NCBI GenBank assembly: GCA_021795275.1
Contig: JAJYPO010000138.1
Location: 1-6,199 of the forward strand
Source: Nitrospirota bacterium
Lineage (GTDB): Bacteria > Nitrospirota_A > Leptospirillia > Leptospirillales > Leptospirillaceae
Direction: 5' to 3'
Length of the DNA: 6,199 nucleotides
Positions 1 through 6,186 of this stretch are shown here, piece after piece. The notes below the pieces were generated by a model. That model did not search any database. It had not been told where the DNA came from and saw only the letters and a list, made by a program, of their open reading frames with translations. A program made the translations under genes and the position numbers. Positions within the stretch are counted from its first letter, which is position 1; each line of letters starts with the position of its first letter.

Positions 1-313
1 TCTCGACGCTTCGTGGTCGAAAACCCTCGATAAGCTACCATTCGATTCCAGTTTTTGGAGATCTCTCCATCGACAAACTCACCATGCGGTCCATTCGTAT
101 CTGGATCGCCCAACTCAAGGACATCACCCATAAGCAATCGCATCAACAACATTTTCGTTCATTTGAAGGGCGGACTGGGCGATGCCTTCGATGACGGGAT
201 CATCGACCGGAACCCGATGGACCGGATCAAGAACCTGCCCCTTGAGACCCGTCCTCCGGATCCCTTCACGCCCTAAGAGGTGGGTATCATTCTCCTCACT
301 GCGGAGGGACCCT

Positions 314-375
314 GTATCGTCGTTCCAGGGTTTTCTCGTGATCGGATTCGTGAAGATCCGTGTCGCATGATCACC
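314..375 (-). repeat. 62-bp inverted, circularly permuted copy of 606-669 inserted in the integrase
   Basis: Bases 314-361 are the perfect reverse complement of 606-653 (48 bp). Bases 360-375 are the perfect reverse complement of 654-669 (16 bp). The two blocks adjoin in both places but in swapped order, overlapping by 2 bp here. Deleting exactly these 62 bases joins CCCT (310-313) to TCCGG (376-380) and restores one open frame, reading TAEGP and then FRSLLQFAFWAGLRTSEL. The segment is therefore a later insertion into the integrase, not an ancestral part of it. Confidence 0.95.
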
Positions 376-605
376 TCCGGAGCCTGCTGCAGTTCGCCTT
401 CTGGGCGGGACTCCGGACAAGCGAGCTGATCGCCCTCTAATGGGGGCGTTGACTGGAAGAGGGGATCGGTGTTCGTACGGAGAGCGATTGTCCGGAATGT
501 CACGAAAGAAATGAAAACGAAGGCCGGAATGCGTGAGATGACGCTTCTTGTCCCGCCACGGGAGACGCTTGAGGCCCAGAAAGAACATTCCCTTCTTCCG
601 GGAGG

Positions 606-669
606 ACGGATCTTCACGAATCCGATCACGAGAAAACCCTGGAACGACGATACGGTGATCATGCGACAC
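606..669 (+). repeat. Donor copy of the inverted, permuted 62-bp insertion
   Basis: This segment lies in an uninterrupted stretch of integrase coding sequence, reading RIFTNPITRKPWNDDTVIMR, so it is the original and 314-375 is the derivative. The dinucleotide AC occurs at both ends (606-607 and 668-669). It forms the 2-base overlap at the internal junction of the inserted copy, as expected for microhomology joining. Confidence 0.9.
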
Positions 670-949
670 TGGCGGTCCGTTCTCCGGAAAGCCGGGGTCC
701 GAAACCCTTACCAGACACGTCACACCTATGCGAGCCTGCTTTTGTCGGCTGGCGAGAATCCGATGTGGATGGCGTCCCGGATGGGACATTCGGATTGGAG
801 GGATGATCCGGAAGCGGTACGGACGCTGGATTCCGTCCGTCGATCCTTCGGTGGGAGAAAAAACGAACCGGATCGCTCAAAAAATCGGTCCGGATGGTGA
901 CAGGAGAAAAATAGGGTTAACTAAGTTATCTTGATTCAGTAAATATCAA

Positions 950-1035
950 TGGTGCCGAAGGCGGGACTCGAACCCGCACGACCTTGCGATCACTAGACCC
1001 TGAACCTAGCGTGTCTACCATTCCACCACTTCGGC
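950..1035 (-). tRNA. tRNA-Leu (anticodon CAG)
   Basis: Read on the minus strand, the gene starts GCCGAAG and ends CTTCGGC, then discriminator A and an encoded CCA (950-952), giving a perfect 7-bp acceptor stem. The D region GTGGAATGGTAGACAC is typical of leucine tRNAs. The anticodon stem CTAGG/TCTAG (one G-U pair) closes the loop TTCAGGG, placing anticodon CAG at 1000-1002. A long variable arm, GATC-GCAA-GGTC, marks a type II tRNA. The T arm is GCGGG-TTCGAGT-CCCGC. It reads CUG codons. All helices look intact, so the gene should be functional despite the integrase relic beside its 3' end. Confidence 0.98.
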
Positions 1036-1065
1036 GCAAACTGAGAGCTTCTGGAAAACTCAACC

Positions 1066-1094
1066 ATTTTACTGATTTTTCATTTCAAATCCAA
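1066..1094 (-). promoter_or_regulatory. Putative sigma70 promoter of tRNA-Leu
   Basis: On the minus strand a TTGGAT box (1089-1094) is separated by 17 bp from TAAAAT (1066-1071). This lies about 30 bp upstream of the tRNA 5' end at 1035, in a locally AT-rich stretch. Both hexamers are near consensus at the ideal spacing. It is a prediction from sequence only. Confidence 0.5.
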
Positions 1095-1200
1095 GAGGAA
1101 TTTTCAAGCCGGAAGCGGGACGGGATCTCGGAATATCCGCCAGCTTCTGAAGACGGCAATTGGGTTAAGGAGATTGCCAGGACAATGAGAACAATGAACG

Positions 1201-1206
1201 AGGAGG
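1201..1206 (+). promoter_or_regulatory. fumC: Shine-Dalgarno site of fumC
   Basis: AGGAGG lies 10 bases before the ATG at 1217. It favours this start over the in-frame ATG at 1250 (residue 12), which lies closer to where fumarase homology begins (MESDSMG) but has only a weak AGGGTGG 12 bases upstream. Confidence 0.7.
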
Positions 1207-1216
1207 AACTGGAGCG

Positions 1217-2629
1217 ATGTCTGATCAACACCAGGGTGGACAAACACGAATGGAGTCTGACAGCATGGGAGCGATCCCTGTTCCGGCAGATCGATACTGG
1301 GGAGCGCAGACAGCCCGTTCCCTGATCTATTTCGCTATCGGGGAGGATCGCATGCCGGTTCCTGTCATTCGGGCCTTCGGTGTGCTGAAGAAAGCCTGCG
1401 CCCTTGCGAACCAGGACTTGGGACTGATGCCGAAGGAAAAGGCGGATCTCATTTCAGCCGCGGCCCAGGAGGTGATTGATGGAAGATTTGACAGCGAGTT
1501 TCCGCTGAGAATATGGCAGACGGGCTCGGGGACGCAGACCAACATGAATGCAAACGAAGTGATCGCAAATCGCGCGATCGAGGCTGCTGGCGGGGAGAGG
1601 GGATCCAAAAAACCGGTCCATCCCAATGATGACGTCAACCGGAGCCAGTCCTCAAACGACACCTTCCCCACGGCCATGCATATTGCCGCTGCTCTCGAAA
1701 TTTCAGGAAAGCTTCTTCCCTCTCTTGCCCTTCTTCGAAATGCGCTCGAAGCCAAGTCCAGAGAATTCTCCGACATCGTCAAGATCGGAAGGACCCATCT
1801 GATGGATGCCGTTCCGCTGACCCTTGGCCAGGAATTCTCTGGTTATGTCGCTCAGCTCGATATCGCCCGCCGCTATATCGAATCGACCCTTCCCGGCCTT
1901 TACGAACTGGCGATCGGAGGGACGGCGGTCGGAACCGGGCTCAACGCCCATCCCGAATTCGGGATGCGGGTGTCCGCCCACATCGCCAGGATGACCGGAC
2001 ACCCCTTCGTGTCGGCCCCCAACAAGTTTGCTGCCCTTGCCTCCCATGATGCAGTCGTCATGGCCAGCGGAGCCATCCGGACCCTGGCGACCAGCCTTAT
2101 GAAGGTCGCCAACGACATCCGGTGGCTGGCTTCAGGGCCCCGATGCGGTCTGGGGGAGCTTTCACTTCCTGAAAACGAGCCAGGAAGTTCGATCATGCCC
2201 GGAAAGGTCAACCCCACCCAGTGCGAGGCTATGACCATGGTCTGCGTTCAGGTGATGGGGAACGATGCGGCCATAGGGATCGCCGGTTCCCAAGGGAACT
2301 TCGAACTCAACGTCTTCAAGCCGGTGATGATTCATAACTTGCTGACCTCCGTCACTCTGATTTCCGATGCCATGCGGTCGTTCACCGCCCACATGGTCGA
2401 CGGAATCCTTCCCAACCGGGAAAGGATCGCTTCTCTTGTTTCCGAGTCCCTGATGCTCGTGACGGCCCTTTCGCCCCACATCGGATACGACAAGGCGGCC
2501 AAGATTGCCCATGTCGCACACAAGGAGCACAAGACCCTCAAGGAAGCGGGAATCGCCTTGGGATATGTGACGGGAGAGGATTTTGAACAGTGGGTCAGAC
2601 CAGAAAAGATGACGGGACCTTCAGTATAG
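1217..2629 (+). CDS. fumC: Fumarate hydratase class II (fumarase C)
   Basis: This cytoplasmic homotetrameric enzyme of the fumarase/aspartase superfamily interconverts fumarate and L-malate in the TCA cycle without an iron-sulfur cluster. In a reductive TCA cycle it would run toward fumarate; that use is an inference. The 470-residue length matches E. coli FumC (467). The N-terminal [12 protein letters not shown] is typical. [10 protein letters not shown] (102-111) and SSNDT (145-149) are substrate-binding loops. [12 protein letters not shown] holds His194, equivalent to E. coli His188. The superfamily signature [10 protein letters not shown] is at 323-332, with the mobile-loop serines 324-325, Lys330 and Asn332. 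All active-site motifs keep a constant +6 offset from E. coli numbering, so nothing is missing. The following TQCEAMTMV favours fumarase over aspartase. It appears monocistronic: the tRNA upstream is on the other strand and the downstream gene is convergent. I found no convincing promoter in the 180-bp leader. Confidence 0.97.
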   Translation: MSDQHQGGQTRMESDSMGAIPVPADRYWGAQTARSLIYFAIGEDRMPVPVIRAFGVLKKACALANQDLGLMPKEKADLISAAAQEVIDGRFDSEFPLRIWQTGSGTQTNMNANEVIANRAIEAAGGERGSKKPVHPNDDVNRSQSSNDTFPTAMHIAAALEISGKLLPSLALLRNALEAKSREFSDIVKIGRTHLMDAVPLTLGQEFSGYVAQLDIARRYIESTLPGLYELAIGGTAVGTGLNAHPEFGMRVSAHIARMTGHPFVSAPNKFAALASHDAVVMASGAIRTLATSLMKVANDIRWLASGPRCGLGELSLPENEPGSSIMPGKVNPTQCEAMTMVCVQVMGNDAAIGIAGSQGNFELNVFKPVMIHNLLTSVTLISDAMRSFTAHMVDGILPNRERIASLVSESLMLVTALSPHIGYDKAAKIAHVAHKEHKTLKEAGIALGYVTGEDFEQWVRPEKMTGPSV

Positions 2630-2633
2630 ACTG

Positions 2634-2669
2634 AAGAGGGAAGGGGGGAATGTTCCTCCCTTCCCTCTT
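2634..2669. terminator. Bidirectional hairpin terminator between fumC and the ferredoxin gene
   Basis: AAGAGGGAAGGG (2634-2645) pairs perfectly with CCCTTCCCTCTT (2658-2669). The stem extends inward through a G-T and two G-C pairs, leaving a 6-base loop, AATGTT. It fills the 51-bp gap between two convergent stop codons, starting 5 bp after the fumC stop and ending 11 bp before the ferredoxin stop. The stem ends in short A and T runs on either side, so it can act on both strands. The T tract is short (TTT on the plus strand), so termination efficiency is uncertain. Confidence 0.85.
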
Positions 2670-2680
2670 TGGAATTTGGG

Positions 2681-3007
2681 TTATTCCCAGATCATGGCGG
2701 GAACTTTGAGGCGCTCCACGGGCTTTCCTCCGCCGAGATGCTCAGCGATGATGGTGGGGACATCCTCGGGTTTCACCCCTCCATACATGACGCCGTCGGG
2801 ATAGACAATCATGTTGGCTCCGGTGTCGCAAGGTCCCAGACAGCCGGTGTTTGTCACGGCGAATCTGCGGGAAAGGCCCCCCTGCTCGAGCTGCATGGCC
2901 ATGGCCTGATAGACTTCCATGGCACCCCTCTGGGCGCAGGACCCACGGGGATGGCCCGGAGGACGGGATTGGACGCAGATAAAGACGTGTTTTTCAGGCT
3001 TCGGCAT
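2681..3007 (-). CDS. Thioredoxin-like [2Fe-2S] ferredoxin (Shethna/Fd4 type)
   Basis: This is a small cytoplasmic electron carrier of 108 residues with a thioredoxin-like fold. Four cysteines, C11-x12-C24 and C56-x3-C60 (in NTGCLGPCDTGAN), match the ligand pattern of the Aquifex aeolicus Fd4 and Azotobacter Shethna protein I family, which bind one [2Fe-2S] cluster. The start HVFICVQSRPPGHPRGSC and the later YPDGVMYGGVKPEDV are typical of that family, also seen as the C-terminal domain of NuoE-like proteins. There is no signal peptide or membrane segment. The ATG start is supported by AAGGAG (3014-3019) six bases upstream. The gene stands alone, convergent with fumC and divergent from the ATPase. 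Its redox partner is unknown and no neighbour suggests one. Family members are often near hydrogenase or nitrogen-fixation genes, but none is here. Confidence 0.93.
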   Translation of the reverse strand: MPKPEKHVFICVQSRPPGHPRGSCAQRGAMEVYQAMAMQLEQGGLSRRFAVTNTGCLGPCDTGANMIVYPDGVMYGGVKPEDVPTIIAEHLGGGKPVERLKVPAMIWE

Positions 3008-3089
3008 ACAGATCTCCTTGAAGCAAAAATGTTCTTATTGGGGTAAAAATGGATTCTCCGGCATTCAATTGCTTCATGCGGTAATTTTC

Positions 3090-3119
3090 ATCCTAACTGA
3101 TCCCGGTCATCTTAGACAA
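3090..3119 (-). promoter_or_regulatory. Putative sigma70 promoter of the ferredoxin gene
   Basis: On the minus strand TTGTCT (3114-3119) and TAGGAT (3090-3095) are separated by 18 bp. Transcription would start near 3082, giving a leader of about 75 bases. The -10 hexamer and spacing are the same as in the tRNA-Gln promoter in this window. The -35 box lies just 11 bp from the ATPase start codon, so the two divergent genes could interfere with or be co-regulated from this region. This is a sequence-only prediction. Confidence 0.35.
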
Positions 3120-3129
3120 GCAGGGATTT

Positions 3130-5694
3130 ATGGAGTGGAAGGGACTTGATCCGCAGGATGCTCGCCGGATCCTTCAGGAAGAGGGGGAAAACCTTCTCCC
3201 GCATGAACGTGCACATTCGACCCTGGCTGAATTTCTTTCCATCCTCTCTGAGCCCATGCTTCTTATCCTCCTTGCGGGAGGAATCCTATACTTCCTTCTT
3301 GGGAACAAGTCCGAGGGCACCATTCTTCTCTTTTTCGTCCTCGTTGTCCTGGGAATGGCCTTCTTTCAAAAACAGAAGACGCAAAACACGCTTGAGGCCT
3401 TGCGACAGATTGCCGCTCCCCGCTCCACGGTGATTCGGGGAGGGCTCCAGATCGTGATTCCCGCACGAGAGGTTGTCCGGGGAGACATTCTGATGCTCTC
3501 GGAAGGGGACCGGGTTCCGGCCGATGCCCGACTGTTGGACGGACGGCTCTTTGTCGATGAATCGCTGCTGACCGGGGAGTCCGTTCCGGTTCTCAAGATC
3601 CCGGGAGCCGACACCCTGGCCTTTGGCTCACCGGGGGAGCACACCAGTCCGTTCATCTTTGCCGGAACCATGCTGACCCAGGGAATGGGGGTCGCACGGG
3701 CCGAATTCACCGGGGAGCGATCGGCGGTCGGACGAATCGGCCTGTCTCTTTCGCAGACGGTGATCAGACTCTCCCCCATGGAAAAGGCGTCGCTTCGGTT
3801 TGTCCGGGTATTCTCGTTGGTCGGTGTCGCCTTTGCGGGGCTGGAAGTCTTTCTGTTCAAGACGGCGGCCCACATGAACCTTCTTGCGAGTCTCTTGGGA
3901 GGCGTGGCCTTTGTCATGGCCTTTCTTCCTGAAGAAATCCCGGTTATCCTGACCATTTTTTTCGCATTGGGCGCGCGGCGTCTTTCAGCGGGCAACGTGC
4001 TGGTTCGACGGATGTCGGCGCTCGGAGCCCTTGGCGAAGTTACCGTCCTGGCCGTTGACAAGACCGGAACCCTGACCGAAAACCGGATGCAGCTTGTAAA
4101 GATCGACGTGGACGGCGAGTCCTTCGGCGTGACAGATGGAGGCGCCCTGCCGGAAGCGTTCCATCCGACGTTGGAATATGCCATTCTGGCAAGCTCTCCG
4201 GCCTCTCCGGACCCGATGGAAAAAGCTCTCTTCTCCTTTGGGGAAGCCTCTCTGTCCGGAACCGAACATCTCCACCGGGACTGGAGGGCGGTCAAGGTCT
4301 ATGGGCTTGAGCCGCCAATTCTTGCCATGGCCCGTGTCTATGAACCAGAGGAGGGCCGTCCGTCTCTTGTGGCCACCAAGGGGTCTCCCGAGTCGGTTCT
4401 GGATCTTTGTCATATCCCTCCGGAAGAGACAGAGCGAGTGGAGGCCCGTGTCCGGAGCCTCGCCTCTCAAGGGTACCGGGTTCTCGGGGTTGCCTTTGGC
4501 ACCTTCGCCGAGGCGGAACTCCCGGTCAACCTTCATGATGTTTCCTTTACCTTTCTGGGGCTTTTGGCCTTTCAGAATCGCCCGCGTCCGGAGGTGGAAG
4601 GAGCGATCCGAAAATGCCATGAGGCGGGAATTCGGGTCGTCATGATGACCGGAGATCATCCGGAGACGGCACTGGCAATTGCCCGTGAGGTCGGAATTCC
4701 CGACCGGACCCTGTTGACGGGAAGCGACCTCGATACTCAGGACGAAAGGTTCTTTGAGCAGATCTCCCAGGTGTCTGTCTGCGCCCGTCTCCGACCGGAG
4801 CAGAAACTCCGACTGGTTTCATGCCTTTCGGAGAAAGGGGAGATTGTGGCGATGACGGGCGATGGCGTAAACGATGCCCCTGCGCTTCGGGCGGCCCATG
4901 TTGGCATTGCCATGGGGCAAAAGGGGACCGATACCGCGCGCGAGGCGGCCGCCCTTGTTCTGCTAAAGGACAGTTTTGCGGATCTGGTCGGGGCAATCCA
5001 GATGGGGCGAAGGATCGAAGACAACATTGCCTCCGCGGTGAGGTTCGCCGTTGCTGTTCATCTTCCGCTCGTGTTTCTGGGGATTTTGACAGTCGTCTCC
5101 GGGGGGGCAATGATCCTGACTCCGGTCGATATCCTTCTTCTGCAGTTCATCATTGATCCGGCCTGCTCCCTTCTTTTTGAGGCCGAGCCGGAAAGGGCGG
5201 AGATCATGCGCGAGCCTCCCCGGCCGACCGGGTGGACTCCCTTCATGTGGCAATCCCTTAGGGGAGCCGTTTTTCAGGGGATGGGTGTCAGCATGATTTT
5301 TTTCATCGGATACATGTTGATTCGGAGTAGGGGGTGGCCTATGGAGGTCCTCCGGACGGTTCTTTTCCTTTCGCTGGCCCAAGGAGTTCTCCTGTTGATT
5401 CTTTCAAACCGAAACGAAGGGTTGAGGCCGACAGGGCGCGTCTGGTCGGACAATCCGGTCTTCGTCAGGCTATTCTCGATTGTTCCCGTGTTTCTCCTTC
5501 TTCTATACGCTGTCCCCCCCTTTCGGGAATCCCTTGGCTGGGGGCGTTTGTCACAAGTCGGACACGTCATGGGAATGGTGGGGCTAGTGGGGGGGATCGC
5601 TCTCTATTTGCGGTTTTTCGGTCATGTCGGCAGATGGACGGAGAAATCCGACCGTTCCAGCGGCAGGAAGCTCTCCTCGAAGACGCACAGATAA
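3130..5694 (+). CDS. P-type cation-translocating ATPase (P2-like, PEEIP subgroup), substrate uncertain
   Basis: This inner-membrane ion pump of 854 residues is driven by ATP through a phospho-aspartate intermediate. The N-terminal cation-ATPase domain begins EWKGLDPQDARRIL. TM1-TM2 lie at about 41-79. The actuator domain has TGES at 148-151, and TM3-TM4 at about 224-281 include PEEIP (267-271). DKTGT carries the phosphorylated Asp310. The nucleotide domain has KGSPE (417-421), followed by MTGDHPETA (Asp509) and TGDGVNDAPAL (576-586). Six C-terminal helices cover about 637-828, with a basic tail to 854. All catalytic motifs are present, so it should be active. The ion site is unlike classical pumps: TM4 keeps the glutamate of PEGLP-type pumps (E268), TM5 has VHLPL where SERCA has NVGE, and TM6 reads QFIIDPACSL where SERCA has NLVTDGLP. 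This fits an uncharacterised bacterial subgroup, so a Ca2+, Mg2+ or H+ label is not justified. The start ATG has only a close AGGGA (3122-3126), a weak ribosome site. Confidence 0.95.
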   Translation: MEWKGLDPQDARRILQEEGENLLPHERAHSTLAEFLSILSEPMLLILLAGGILYFLLGNKSEGTILLFFVLVVLGMAFFQKQKTQNTLEALRQIAAPRSTVIRGGLQIVIPAREVVRGDILMLSEGDRVPADARLLDGRLFVDESLLTGESVPVLKIPGADTLAFGSPGEHTSPFIFAGTMLTQGMGVARAEFTGERSAVGRIGLSLSQTVIRLSPMEKASLRFVRVFSLVGVAFAGLEVFLFKTAAHMNLLASLLGGVAFVMAFLPEEIPVILTIFFALGARRLSAGNVLVRRMSALGALGEVTVLAVDKTGTLTENRMQLVKIDVDGESFGVTDGGALPEAFHPTLEYAILASSPASPDPMEKALFSFGEASLSGTEHLHRDWRAVKVYGLEPPILAMARVYEPEEGRPSLVATKGSPESVLDLCHIPPEETERVEARVRSLASQGYRVLGVAFGTFAEAELPVNLHDVSFTFLGLLAFQNRPRPEVEGAIRKCHEAGIRVVMMTGDHPETALAIAREVGIPDRTLLTGSDLDTQDERFFEQISQVSVCARLRPEQKLRLVSCLSEKGEIVAMTGDGVNDAPALRAAHVGIAMGQKGTDTAREAAALVLLKDSFADLVGAIQMGRRIEDNIASAVRFAVAVHLPLVFLGILTVVSGGAMILTPVDILLLQFIIDPACSLLFEAEPERAEIMREPPRPTGWTPFMWQSLRGAVFQGMGVSMIFFIGYMLIRSRGWPMEVLRTVLFLSLAQGVLLLILSNRNEGLRPTGRVWSDNPVFVRLFSIVPVFLLLLYAVPPFRESLGWGRLSQVGHVMGMVGLVGGIALYLRFFGHVGRWTEKSDRSSGRKLSSKTHR

Positions 5695-5731
5695 GGAGGA
5701 AAATGCGCAAGGCGCAGGGCACCGCTTCCTC

Positions 5732-5761
5732 TGGACAGATATCCGAATGTTGTGCTAGGAT
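5732..5761 (+). promoter_or_regulatory. Putative extended -10 sigma70 promoter of tRNA-Gln
   Basis: TGGACA (5732-5737) and TAGGAT (5756-5761) are 18 bp apart. A TG sits one base before the -10 box (5753-5754), making an extended -10. Transcription would start near 5768, about 23 bases before the tRNA 5' end. It lies in the 96-bp gap after the ATPase stop, so the tRNA need not depend on read-through. Confidence 0.55.
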
Positions 5762-5790
5762 TCTTATCCGTTAACGTCCCGCGTTATTGT

Positions 5791-5864
5791 TGGGGGATCG
5801 TCTAATGGCAGGACGACAGTCTCTGGATCTGTCTATCTAGGTTCGACCCCTAGTCCCCCAGCCA
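5791..5864 (+). tRNA. tRNA-Gln (anticodon CTG)
   Basis: The acceptor stem TGGGGGA/TCCCCCA is perfect, followed by discriminator G (5861) and an encoded CCA (5862-5864). The 5' U-A first pair and G discriminator are typical of bacterial glutamine tRNAs. The D arm contains GTCTAATGGCAGGAC. The anticodon stem ACAGT/TCTGT closes the loop CTCTGGA with anticodon CTG at 5823-5825; the base pair next to the loop is a T-T mismatch. The T arm is CTAGG-TTCGACC-CCTAG. It reads CAG codons. No clear rho-independent terminator follows. Confidence 0.96.
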
Positions 5865-5911
5865 TTCTTTCATGGGTACTTAGCATCATCCCCATTCCTC
5901 TCTTCTATTCC

Positions 5912-5931
5912 TGTTCTACACATGTTCTACA
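5912..5931 (+). repeat. Two copies of TGTTCTACA, 11 bp apart
   Basis: Identical 9-mers occur at 5912-5920 and 5923-5931, start to start 11 bp, about one helical turn. They sit 48 bp after tRNA-Gln. No gene follows, so an operator role has no support. Confidence 0.6.
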
Positions 5932-6005
5932 TTCGGCGGACCTCTCCGGGATCCTCTTCTCCCTTTGACCTGATAGCGGACACGAAGAAGCCTCCCATGT
6001 CCGTT

Positions 6006-6033
6006 TTACTTCCCCGGTTCAGAAATTACTTCC
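6006..6033 (+). repeat. Two copies of TTACTTCC, 20 bp apart
   Basis: Identical 8-mers occur at 6006-6013 and 6026-6033, preceded by a 6-bp inverted repeat CGGACA (5977-5982) / TGTCCG (5998-6003). Spaced short direct repeats of this kind occur at the ends of some IS21-family elements as transposase-binding sites. No transposase is in view, so that reading is an inference. Confidence 0.45.
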
Positions 6034-6120
6034 GAGCCCCCCTTTGCGGAGCGTGTCGCAGACGGGGCCTGACCCCTTTGTATCCCACCGGGAAAATCTT
6101 CCCTGCGGCAAACTCACGTC

Positions 6121-6186
6121 ATCCGGTTAACGTAATATACTTTTAGTTATCCGGTTAACATGGTAGATTTATGCTATCCGGTTAAC
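6121..6186 (+). repeat. Three direct repeats of ATCCGGTTAAC at 28 and 27 bp periods
   Basis: Perfect 11-bp copies lie at 6121-6131, 6149-6159 and 6176-6186. The first and third extend to 13 bp (plus GT). The spacers of 17 and 16 bp are AT-rich and unrelated in sequence. Each copy contains the palindrome GTTAAC. A one-base-shorter relative, ATCCGTTAACGT, lies at 5766-5777 just before tRNA-Gln. Regular spacing implies a protein-binding array, such as transposase sites at an insertion-sequence end or iterons. The array may continue past the window. Confidence 0.9.

Larger units (their letters stand above)
1..934 (+). pseudogene. Tyrosine recombinase (phage integrase) pseudogene, 5' end beyond window
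   Basis: This is a degraded tyrosine-recombinase gene; such enzymes integrate and excise phages and islands. Segments of one protein are read successively in different frames. The core-binding region includes FGDLSIDKLTMRSIRIWIAQ (frame 3), then RINNIFVHLKG and NPMDRIKNLPLETRPPDPFT (frame 1). The box I arginine lies in AGLRTSEL (frame 3, CGG at 414-416). Box II is PYQTRHTYAS (Arg codon 718-720), followed by MGH at 781-789 (frame 1). The presumed nucleophile Tyr is in IRKRYGRW (frame 2, TAC at 818-820), with the stop at 932-934. Lesions seen: a frame change near 131-138, TAA at 274-276, a 62-bp insertion at 314-375, TAA at 438-440, a frame change near 447 and an extra A near 799. A further frame change probably lies before base 57. 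Every catalytic motif survives in sequence, but no single frame joins them, so the gene should be inactive. Its 3' end abuts tRNA-Leu, suggesting an old tRNA-targeted element extending left of the window. Confidence 0.93.

Noticed and set aside
314..653. The 48-bp inverted repeat as terminal repeats of an insertion sequence or as a recombination cassette
   Set aside because: The interior is ordinary integrase coding sequence with no transposase. Only one copy interrupts the frame, and the additional swapped 16-bp block is explained by a permuted insertion, not by paired ends.
124..789. A 221-codon open frame on the minus strand over the integrase
   Set aside because: It is an antisense shadow of the integrase. 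Its stretch resembling integrase (RIFTNPITRKPWNDDT) arises only because the inverted 62-bp insertion places that sequence on the minus strand.
914..920. GGTTAAC near the integrase end as another copy of the edge repeat
   Set aside because: Only 7 bases match and the flanks differ, so chance is an adequate explanation.
984..1325. A 113-codon plus-strand frame
   Set aside because: It begins inside tRNA-Leu on the opposite strand and ends inside fumC in another frame. It has no domain.
3366..4295. A 309-codon minus-strand frame within the ATPase
   Set aside because: It is antisense to a clearly homologous, motif-complete protein. Its arginine/serine-rich composition is typical of shadow frames in GC-rich DNA.
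5703..5774. A 23-codon frame starting MRKAQGTASSGQ after the ATPase
   Set aside because: GGAGG precedes the ATG by only 3 bases, the frame has no recognisable feature, and it overlaps the better-supported tRNA-Gln promoter.
5922..6146. A 74-codon plus-strand frame at the right edge
   Set aside because: It has no ribosome binding site and no domain, and it spans direct repeats, so it is unlikely to be translated.
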